Shown here: in pieces, positions 1 through 5,014 of the stretch
Numbering within the stretch: position 1 is the stretch's first letter
Layout of the letters: every line of letters starts with the position of its first letter
Origin: Sulfurimonas sp. UBA6792
GTDB taxonomy: Bacteria; Campylobacterota; Campylobacteria; Campylobacterales; Sulfurimonadaceae
Direction of reading: 5' to 3'
DNA length: 5,290 bases
Assembly (NCBI GenBank): GCA_002452425.1
Contig: DKFQ01000115.1
Span: 1 to 5,290, forward strand
Notes under the pieces: generated by a model
Told to the model about the DNA's origin: nothing
Databases searched by the model: none
What the model saw: the letters and a program-made list of their open reading frames with translations, nothing else
Made by a program: the position numbers and the translations under genes

Positions 1-37
1 GGGATTTGACACGAGAAAACTCGCATCAAAAGAGGAT

Positions 38-604
38 TTATTTTACTTTTTCCAAGTATTCACAATCAACAGTATTTACTCTGATAGTGTCGCCCTCTAA
101 AACGTGGTAAGGCACTTGAACAACTGCACCTGTCTCTAGCGTTGCAGGTTTTCTGCTTCCGCTTGAAGTATCACCTTTGAAGTTTGGCGGAGTGTCTGTG
201 ATAACAAGCTCCATAACTTCAGGAGCCGATACAGAGATAGCGTTTCCTTTGTAAAAAATGATATCTACATTGATACCGTCTTTGAACCATTTTGAAGCGT
301 CGTCACACTGCTCGTACGAGAGGGACATCTGCTCATAAGACTCTTGATCCATAAACTGAAACGCCTCACCATCGTCATAAAGATATTGCATCGTTTTGTA
401 AGCTATCTCAGGAACTTCAAACTTATCGCCGGCATGTACAGTTTTTTCAACAACTTTACCGTTTAAAAAGCTCTTTACTTTCATACGAACAAATGCCGCA
501 CCTTTACCAGGTTTAACATGTTGAAACTCGACGACTTTATACGGTACTTCACCGATTATAAGACGCACATTTTTTTTGATATCACTCATTCCTACAGTTG
601 CCAT
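38..604 (-). CDS. efp: Elongation factor P (EF-P)
   Basis: EF-P binds ribosomes stalled on consecutive prolines, between the P and E sites, and stimulates peptide-bond formation in the cytoplasm. The 188-residue length is normal for the family. The N-terminal KOW-like domain (about residues 1-65) carries HVKPGKGAAFVR at 29-40; Lys34 at the tip of the PGKG loop is the residue beta-lysylated by EpmA in gamma-proteobacteria. The central OB domain covers about 66-128. The C-terminal OB domain has the family signature TDTPPNFKGDT (136-146), KPATLETGA (152-160) and GDTIRVNT (171-178). The ATG at 604 is chosen because TTAAGG lies 8 nt upstream (613-618) and the family usually has a few residues before the MSDIKK-like segment; the internal Met6 has no such site. 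Whether Lys34 is modified here, and by what, cannot be judged from the window. The gene is divergent from the SulP transporter. No convincing terminator is seen in the 37 bases downstream. Confidence 0.97.
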   Translation of the reverse strand: MATVGMSDIKKNVRLIIGEVPYKVVEFQHVKPGKGAAFVRMKVKSFLNGKVVEKTVHAGDKFEVPEIAYKTMQYLYDDGEAFQFMDQESYEQMSLSYEQCDDASKWFKDGINVDIIFYKGNAISVSAPEVMELVITDTPPNFKGDTSSGSRKPATLETGAVVQVPYHVLEGDTIRVNTVDCEYLEKVK

Positions 605-634
605 TGGATTTACCTTAAGAAAAATTTTTTGCGA

Positions 635-662
635 ATTTTACACTAAATGGACTTAATACCAA
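635..662 (-). promoter_or_regulatory. Candidate sigma70 promoter of efp
   Basis: Read on the minus strand, TTGGTA (662-657) is followed after 16 nt by TAAAAT (640-635). This predicts a start near 628 and a short leader of about 24 nt before the efp ATG. The -35-like box lies inside the left arm of the 656-695 inverted repeat. An alternative -10, TATTAA (658-653), preceded by TTTGG, would give a longer leader. The assignment rests on sequence resemblance only. Confidence 0.45.
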
Positions 663-695
663 ATTCAATTTACTATACATACTTGAATTTGGTAT
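656..695. repeat. 13-bp inverted repeat in the efp/sulP divergent spacer
   Basis: The left arm ATACCAAATTCAA (656-668) and right arm TTGAATTTGGTAT (683-695) are perfect reverse complements separated by 14 nt. Three further pairs (652-654 with 697-699) follow after one mismatch. The arms carry the -35-like boxes of both divergent promoters, so this may be an operator or simply the shared promoter core. As RNA it could form a hairpin, but no U-run follows on either strand, so it is not an obvious terminator. A degenerate mobile palindrome is another possibility. Confidence 0.8.
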
Positions 696-716
696 AAAGC
701 AGCTTTTTTGTACAAT
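689..716 (+). promoter_or_regulatory. Candidate sigma70 promoter of the SulP gene
   Basis: TTGGTA (689-694) and TACAAT (711-716) are separated by 16 nt, predicting a start near 723 and a leader of about 22 nt. The arrangement mirrors the efp promoter exactly about the centre of the inverted repeat. A second candidate -10 is TATAAA (693-698), preceded by TTTGG; the same 10-mer TTTGGTATAA occurs before the cytochrome gene. Confidence 0.45.
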
Positions 717-744
717 CACAAAGATTTAAAACTATGGAGAAAAG

Positions 745-2241
745 ATGGTAAAGCGATTGTTTAAGAAAGAGGAGTGGTTTGGCAATGTCAAAAACGACAC
801 GCTCTCTGGGCTTGTCGTAGCTCTTGCACTCATTCCTGAAGCAATCGCTTTTTCCATTATTGCCGGAGTTGACCCAAAGGTGGGGCTTTACGCTTCATTT
901 TGTATCGCTGTAGTTACGGCATTTTTTGGCGGTCGCCCCGGGATGATCAGTGCGGCAACGGGTGCTATGGCTTTACTTATGGTTACTTTAGTAAAAGAGT
1001 ACGGTTTAGAGTATTTACTAGCAGCAACGCTTCTTACAGGTTTTTTTCAGATAGTAGCAGGGTATCTGCAACTTGGACGCTTTATGAGTTTTGTACCTCG
1101 CGCCGTTGTTGTAGGGTTTGTCAATGCTTTGGCGATTTTGATATTTATGGCGCAGCTTCCTGAACTTACCGATGTTACTTGGCATGTTTATGCGCTTACA
1201 CTTGCAGGACTTGGGATTATCTATCTCTTCCCTTATATCCCAAAAATCGGGACAATGCTTCCATCTCCTTTGGTTACAATAGTAGTTTTAACGATTGTCG
1301 TTTATGTTATGGGCATTGATGTAAGAACCGTGGGAGACATGGGACAACTCCCTGACACACTTCCCATCTTTTTGTTTCCTGACATTCCGCTCAGCTTTGA
1401 AACATTGATGATTATCCTGCCTTACTCTATCTCTCTTGCCGCTGTCGGACTACTTGAATCATTGATGACTGCAACTATCGTCGATGATATGACAGATACT
1501 ACGAGTGACGCAAACAGAGAGTGCAAGGGTCAAGGTGTAGCAAACATCGTATCAGGACTAATGGGCGGCATGGCAGGATGTGCTATGATAGGACAATCAG
1601 TTATCAATGTAAAATCAGGGGGTCGTGGAAGGTTGTCAACTTTTTTGGCAGGTCTGTTTTTGCTTATAATGGTCGTGTTTTTAAGCGATATTATCTCCAT
1701 TATCCCTATGGCTGCACTTGTGTCAGTTATGATAATGGTCTCCATCGGTACTTTTGACTGGGGCAGTGTCAAAAAATTAAAAACTTTGCCGCTCTCTACA
1801 AATATAGTCATGCTCGCAACAGTTGGAGTGACAGTCGGAACGCACAATCTTGCGGCAGGCGTATTTACCGGCGTTTTACTAGCCTCACTCTTCTTTGCAA
1901 ACAAAATCTCTCACTTTATGTATTGTGAAACATCTTACTCTGAAGATAATAAGATAAAAACGTATAAGTTTGTCGGTCAAGTGTTTTTCAACAGCAGCGA
2001 CAAATTTTATAAAACTTTTGATTTTAGAGAGGTTGTCGATAGAGTTATCATAGATTTGACAAGGGCTCACTTTTGGGATATATCGGCGGTCTATGCACTG
2101 GACAAAGCAGTTATCAAACTCAGACGAGAGGGAGCTGAAGTTGAAGTTGTCGGTCAAAATGAGGCAAACGCAACGATTATAGACAGATTTGGCATTCATG
2201 ACAAACCAGAAGAGATAGAAAAAATAATGGGAGGGCACTAA
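745..2241 (+). CDS. SulP-family anion transporter with C-terminal STAS domain
   Basis: This is an inner-membrane secondary transporter of the SLC26/SulP superfamily; bacterial members move sulfate, bicarbonate or dicarboxylates, usually with Na+ or H+. The 498 residues divide into a membrane core (about 17-390, many hydrophobic helices) and a cytoplasmic STAS domain (about 403-490). Core landmarks are LALIPEAIAFSIIAGVDP (27-44), GLYASF (47-52), FGGRPGMISAATGAMA (61-76) and the conserved block from ESL (238-240) through NRECKGQGVAN (257-267) to GGRGRLS (292-298). The STAS domain has DLTRAHFWDISAVYALD (437-453); Ser447 sits at the conserved serine position of anti-sigma-antagonist-like folds. 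GGAGA (736-740) lies 4 nt before the ATG. The GGMAGCAMIGQS wording (274-285) marks a subgroup different from classic sulfate permeases, so sulfate should not be assumed; bicarbonate would suit an autotroph, but that is inference. tgt follows 55 bp downstream on the same strand. Confidence 0.93.
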   Translation: MVKRLFKKEEWFGNVKNDTLSGLVVALALIPEAIAFSIIAGVDPKVGLYASFCIAVVTAFFGGRPGMISAATGAMALLMVTLVKEYGLEYLLAATLLTGFFQIVAGYLQLGRFMSFVPRAVVVGFVNALAILIFMAQLPELTDVTWHVYALTLAGLGIIYLFPYIPKIGTMLPSPLVTIVVLTIVVYVMGIDVRTVGDMGQLPDTLPIFLFPDIPLSFETLMIILPYSISLAAVGLLESLMTATIVDDMTDTTSDANRECKGQGVANIVSGLMGGMAGCAMIGQSVINVKSGGRGRLSTFLAGLFLLIMVVFLSDIISIIPMAALVSVMIMVSIGTFDWGSVKKLKTLPLSTNIVMLATVGVTVGTHNLAAGVFTGVLLASLFFANKISHFMYCETSYSEDNKIKTYKFVGQVFFNSSDKFYKTFDFREVVDRVIIDLTRAHFWDISAVYALDKAVIKLRREGAEVEVVGQNEANATIIDRFGIHDKPEEIEKIMGGH

Positions 2242-2243
2242 AG

Positions 2244-2297
2244 ATGCTTCTTCATACTAACAAACCACTCATTTTATTTAAACAAAGGAAAAAATAA
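2244..2297 (+). CDS. Possible 17-codon leader peptide upstream of tgt
   Basis: A short frame starts with ATG two bases after the SulP stop codon and would encode MLLHTNKPLILFKQRKK. Its stop TAA shares one base with the tgt start (TAATG), the classic arrangement for translational coupling. GGAGG at 2230-2234, the strongest anti-SD match I see near any start here, lies 9 nt before its ATG. However, GGAGG also encodes the last residues of SulP, and tgt has its own AAGGA (2285-2289), so chance is a real alternative. The peptide resembles nothing I know. Confidence 0.2.
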   Translation: MLLHTNKPLILFKQRKK

Positions 2298-3424
2298 TGC
2301 AATTTACACTTGATGCCACTTCAAAAAATGCAAGAGCCTGCACCATAAAAACCGCTCACTCTACCATCAAAACTCCGGTTTTTATGCCTGTAGGAACTCT
2401 AGGAAGCGTCAAAGCACTTGACATGGAGGATGTTTTAGAGCTTCTTGGTGCTGAAATCATCTTGGCAAACACCTACCATATGTATCTTCGCCCCGGAGAT
2501 ACGACGGTAGCAAAGATGGGCAAACTTCACGGCTTTACGACCTACCCTAAAAGCTTCTTGACCGACAGCGGCGGTTTTCAGGCTTTTAGCCTTAGCGACA
2601 TCTCCAAAGCTTCGCAAAACGGCATAGAGTTTAGAAGCCACATAGACGGAAGCAAACACTTCTTTACGCCAAAAAAAGTTATAGACATCCAGCACAACTT
2701 AGGTTCTGACATCATGATGATTTTGGACGATTTGGTCGCACTTCCTGCAACTCAGGAACGCATAGCACTTAGCATTGAGCGAACAACGGCATGGGCAAAA
2801 GAGTCCATCGACTACTTTAGAGCAAAACAAAAAGAGGGTGTCGGCTTGGAGCAAAATATATTTGCTATCATACAAGGCGGAACGGACAAAGCTTTTAGAA
2901 CAAAGAGTGCAACGGAACTTTGTGCGCTTGATTTTGACGGTTTTGCCATAGGCGGGCTTAGTGTGGGCGAGTTAAATCAAGAGATGTACAACACGGTGGA
3001 ACATACCGTGCAGTATATGCCGCAAGATAAACCACGCTACCTTATGGGTGTTGGAACTCCTGAAGATTTGGTAGAGAACATCGAGAGAGGCATCGATATG
3101 TTTGACTGCGTTATGCCGACACGAAATGCCAGAAACGGAACGCTTTTTACATCGTTTGGAAGGCTAAACATCAAAGGTGCGGTATACAAAGAGGACAATA
3201 CTCCCATAGATAGCGAGTGTGAGTGTCTTACTTGCAAAAGATACAGCCGTGCATACCTCAACCATCTTTTCCGTGCAAGGGAGATAACATACTTCAGACT
3301 TGCAACGATTCATAATCTTCATTACTACTTAAATCTGATGAGAGAAGCCAGAGAGGCGATTTTGGAAGATAGATACAGTGAGTTTAAAGCGGAGTTTTAT
3401 GCGAAAAGGTCAAGTAATAGCTAG
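2297..3424 (+). CDS. tgt: tRNA-guanine transglycosylase (queuosine biosynthesis)
   Basis: Bacterial TGT swaps guanine 34 in the anticodons of tRNA-Asp, -Asn, -His and -Tyr for preQ1, the committed tRNA step of queuosine synthesis. The 375 residues form the usual TIM barrel with a zinc subdomain. Against the Zymomonas enzyme I place the general base Asp90 in TDSGGFQ (89-95), the nucleophile Asp270 in MFDCVMPTRNARNG (268-281), and zinc ligands Cys308, Cys310, Cys313 and His339, with exactly the family spacing. Base-pocket residues are Asp144, Gln193, Gly220, Leu221, Val223 and Met250. The Cys158-equivalent is Leu146, within ILDDLVALP rather than the common FDECTPYP. AAGGA (2285-2289) lies 7 nt before the ATG. 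It may be cotranscribed with the SulP gene (55-bp gap). No preQ1 riboswitch is recognisable upstream. Its stop is 2 bp from a REPIN-like element. Confidence 0.97.
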   Translation: MQFTLDATSKNARACTIKTAHSTIKTPVFMPVGTLGSVKALDMEDVLELLGAEIILANTYHMYLRPGDTTVAKMGKLHGFTTYPKSFLTDSGGFQAFSLSDISKASQNGIEFRSHIDGSKHFFTPKKVIDIQHNLGSDIMMILDDLVALPATQERIALSIERTTAWAKESIDYFRAKQKEGVGLEQNIFAIIQGGTDKAFRTKSATELCALDFDGFAIGGLSVGELNQEMYNTVEHTVQYMPQDKPRYLMGVGTPEDLVENIERGIDMFDCVMPTRNARNGTLFTSFGRLNIKGAVYKEDNTPIDSECECLTCKRYSRAYLNHLFRAREITYFRLATIHNLHYYLNLMREAREAILEDRYSEFKAEFYAKRSSNS

Positions 3425-3426
3425 GA

Positions 3427-3484
3427 GATGCCGAATCAAGTTCGGCATGACACTTTACCGTCATCCTGAACTTGATTCAGGATC
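3427..3484. repeat. REPIN-like pair of inverted palindromic repeats
   Basis: Two 25-nt units (3427-3451 and 3460-3484) stand in inverted orientation around the 8-nt spacer ACTTTACC. Each folds into an 8-bp stem with a 5-nt loop: 3428-3435 with 3441-3448, and 3463-3470 with 3476-3483. The second unit, reverse-complemented, matches the first at 21 of 25 positions. The four differences form two compensatory pairs (G-C to C-G and C-G to T-A), so both stems stay perfect. This is the layout of REP doublets (REPINs), and the core CCTGAACTTGATTCAGG resembles a palindrome I recall from many bacterial genomes. It occupies the gap between the convergent stop codons of tgt and the DUF465 gene. No U-run follows either stem, so it is not a standard intrinsic terminator, though it may protect mRNA 3' ends. 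Confidence 0.8.
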
Positions 3485-3489
3485 CAAAA

Positions 3490-3726
3490 TTAGAGATTGT
3501 TCTCTTTTTTATATTTTAAAATAGCAGCATACGCCTCATCTTTTAACATCAACTTCTCTTTTTTAAGTGTCTCAAGTTCTAGGTCAGTCAAAAGAACATC
3601 ACCTTTCTCAGCTTTTGTGATTTGGTCGTCAAGCTCATTATGCTTATCGAAAATTTTTAAAAAGTGAGCGTTTGCAGCACTGTTTTCTTTCATATGAGTA
3701 ATGATATCACGGTATTCATGTAACAT
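3490..3726 (-). CDS. DUF465 (YdcH-like) small coiled-coil protein
   Basis: This small cytoplasmic protein of 78 residues resembles the DUF465/YdcH family, whose function is unknown. The family pattern is visible as MLHEYRDII at the start, FLKIFDKHNELDDQI in the middle and LETLKKEKLMLKDEAYAAILKYKK near the end. Nearly all of it should be helical, with heptad-like hydrophobic spacing and high charge, as expected for a coiled-coil hairpin. The start is the ATG at 3726: an AAGGA (3737-3733) lies 6 nt upstream of it. A TTG two codons earlier, at 3732, would directly abut that site and is unlikely. It lies 36 bp downstream of the dihydroorotase-like gene on the same strand, so cotranscription is possible. 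A TAAAAT box (minus strand, about 3755-3750) could give it its own promoter. Its stop codon is 5 bp from the REPIN-like element. Confidence 0.88.
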   Translation of the reverse strand: MLHEYRDIITHMKENSAANAHFLKIFDKHNELDDQITKAEKGDVLLTDLELETLKKEKLMLKDEAYAAILKYKKENNL

Positions 3727-3732
3727 GGGCAA

Positions 3733-3737
3733 TCCTT
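3733..3737 (-). promoter_or_regulatory. Ribosome binding site that sets the DUF465 start
   Basis: AAGGA on the minus strand lies 6 nt before the ATG at 3726 and directly against the upstream TTG at 3732. It therefore favours the 78-residue product over an 80-residue one. Confidence 0.75.
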
Positions 3738-3762
3738 AATTTTTTTGGAATTTTACCATATT

Positions 3763-4959
3763 TCAGGCAAAAATCTTTTTAATCTCTCCGTAAAGTTCTT
3801 CTGAATTATAGAGAGAGAGCTTTTCATCCATCACAACTTTAGCATTTGGGTCAAAAAGCATCATCTGCGCTTTTGTGCCGACTTCTATGACGCCGCACTC
3901 TTGCCCCAGAGCTTTTGCAGGGTTTTGCACGCATAGTTCTACAAGACGGCTCATCAAAACCAAACCGCCCTTAACTAGCTTGGTATAGTAGAGACTCATC
4001 GCATTTTTCAGCCCCTCGCACCCATACGCCGCATCGTAAAATGCGACCTCTTTGTTTACAGGTGAGCTTGGCTGATGCAGGGTTGTGAGGATATCGATTT
4101 GAGAGTTTTTAAGTGCCTCTTGTAAAAGCACGACATCTGTGCTTGATGCTAAAGGCGGGTTTAGTTTTGCGGTGGTGTTGAAGTTTCTGCATGCCTCATC
4201 AGAGTTTAAAAGATGGTGGATAGAGACTTCACAACTTACCGCAACACCCTCTTGTTTTGCTTTGCTTATAAGGTAGATGGAGCGTGGAGAGGCGATGGAC
4301 TTGAAGAGAATCTTTATCTTAAAGTGTCTAGCGATTTCTATCATTCGAGAGACATGCAAAACTTCACTCAAATCAGGAATCCCCGCAAGCCCGAGCTGTG
4401 AACTCACATCACCCTCAAGCATCACACCGCTTGAGATAAGAGAGTTGTCTTCGGCTTTGCAAAAGAGCGTTACACCGTACATCTGGCAATATTGTGCAAT
4501 TTTAATCGCCAAATCATTCTTTGCGATGGTACTCATATATGGAGCGATTGCGCCACGCTTTAGCAAGATAGCGATATTGCTAAGAGTTGCATCTTCCCTT
4601 AAAGCACTAATCATCAAATCAACTTTTGCACCTTCCAAACCATGAAGCCCGTTTTGTGCAAACTCCAAAACAATCTCATTATCAAGAGCGGGCGAACACT
4701 CCGGATTTAAGACAATATGCCCTATGCCGGCGTCAAGTGCCTCTTGTGAGAGCGATTTGATATTTTTTGCATTGAGTGCTGCATCTTGAACTCTTATGTT
4801 TGTGTCCACCAAAAGCGGCAGAAGATAGAGACCTTTTGCATCGATAAACTCATCTCCTTGAAGATCTGCCCCCATCTCCACGACGACACCATCTGCCACC
4901 CTAACATCAACTTCTCTCTCGCCATTTGCATCGCATACTCTCGCACTTTTGATAATCAT
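3763..4959 (-). CDS. Dihydroorotase-like protein lacking zinc ligands (PyrC2/PyrC'-type)
   Basis: The 398-residue protein has the amidohydrolase layout of class I dihydroorotases: a small N-terminal beta domain (MIIKSARV to about 48), a TIM barrel, and a C-terminal stretch ending in NPAKALG (346-352) and MLFDPNAK (367-374). The HxH zinc motif after the PxxVD segment is NIR here (54-56 in LLPLLVDTNIRVQD). The histidine expected before the ED pair is Lys168 (FCKAED, 166-171). The catalytic aspartate of the TDHAPH motif is replaced in TLHQPS (293-298). The HHL motif (248-250) and KLNPPL (265-270) remain. This pattern matches non-catalytic homologues such as Pseudomonas PyrC', which hold aspartate carbamoyltransferase in a complex; that role is inferred here. 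Annotation pipelines may simply call it dihydroorotase. The ATG at 4959 fits the family N-terminus and has AAGG 8 nt upstream (4971-4968). An in-frame extension to 5085 would overlap the divergent cytochrome gene and is rejected. Confidence 0.88.
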   Translation of the reverse strand: MIIKSARVCDANGEREVDVRVADGVVVEMGADLQGDEFIDAKGLYLLPLLVDTNIRVQDAALNAKNIKSLSQEALDAGIGHIVLNPECSPALDNEIVLEFAQNGLHGLEGAKVDLMISALREDATLSNIAILLKRGAIAPYMSTIAKNDLAIKIAQYCQMYGVTLFCKAEDNSLISSGVMLEGDVSSQLGLAGIPDLSEVLHVSRMIEIARHFKIKILFKSIASPRSIYLISKAKQEGVAVSCEVSIHHLLNSDEACRNFNTTAKLNPPLASSTDVVLLQEALKNSQIDILTTLHQPSSPVNKEVAFYDAAYGCEGLKNAMSLYYTKLVKGGLVLMSRLVELCVQNPAKALGQECGVIEVGTKAQMMLFDPNAKVVMDEKLSLYNSEELYGEIKKIFA

Positions 4960-4973
4960 AAAAACTGCCTTGC

Positions 4974-4984
4974 TTTGGTATAAT
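4974..4984 (+). promoter_or_regulatory. Extended -10 promoter of the cytochrome c gene
   Basis: TTTGGTATAAT has a perfect TATAAT (4979-4984) with the TGn extension (TGG at 4976-4978). No -35 box is recognisable, which is usual for sigma70 promoters in Campylobacterota. The expected start near 4991 gives a leader of about 24 nt before the TTG start codon. Confidence 0.65.
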
Positions 4985-4996
4985 TCCAAAATTATA
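4979..4996. repeat. Inverted repeat containing two opposed TATAAT boxes
   Basis: TATAATT (4979-4985) and AATTATA (4990-4996) are perfect reverse complements around CCAA. Each arm reads TATAAT in the direction of one of the two divergent genes. The sequence is AT-only in the arms, so chance contributes to the symmetry. Confidence 0.7.
4991..4996 (-). promoter_or_regulatory. Candidate -10 box of the dihydroorotase-like gene
   Basis: The minus strand reads TATAAT at 4996-4991, giving a predicted start near 4984 and a leader of about 25 nt. Neither a TGn extension nor a -35 box is seen. The predicted start falls inside the -10 box of the opposing cytochrome promoter. Confidence 0.5.
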
Positions 4997-5002
4997 TTAG
5001 AC

Positions 5003-5007
5003 AAAGG
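5003..5007 (+). promoter_or_regulatory. Ribosome binding site that sets the TTG start of the cytochrome gene
   Basis: AAAGG lies 7 nt before TTG at 5015. No ATG in this frame occurs before the haem motif, so this site decides the start. Confidence 0.7.
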
Positions 5008-5014
5008 CTTAGAG

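Noticed and set aside
1..26. A minus-strand gene starting with ATG at 26 (MRVFSCQIP...) just after efp
   Set aside because: There is no ribosome binding site before the ATG, only nine codons are visible, and I cannot match the sequence to a family.
1..37. Weak hairpin downstream of efp (minus-strand GCGAG-TTTT-CTCGT) as a terminator
   Set aside because: The stem has only about five firm pairs including a G-U, and no U-run follows on either strand.
2..100. Plus-strand frame open from the window edge to TAA at 98-100, antisense to the end of efp
   Set aside because: Another frame is also open there, the peptide is not recognisable, and it would overlap efp by about 60 bp.
1530..2238. Long antisense frames within the SulP gene (1530-1904 and 1885-2238, minus)
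   Set aside because: They are shadows of a well-conserved coding frame, without ribosome binding sites or recognisable domains.
2242..2296. preQ1 riboswitch upstream of tgt
   Set aside because: The spacer lacks the required stem and the A-rich tail that folds back on it; apart from the short frame it is unstructured AT-rich sequence.
3427..3484. Bidirectional intrinsic terminator for tgt and the DUF465 gene
   Set aside because: Both stems are stable, but neither is followed by a T-run in either direction; the paired inverted units fit a REPIN better, though a Rho- or 3'-end-related role stays possible.
4213..4645. Plus-strand frames opposite the dihydroorotase-like gene
   Set aside because: They are antisense to a clear family member, and I see no initiation signals or known motifs.
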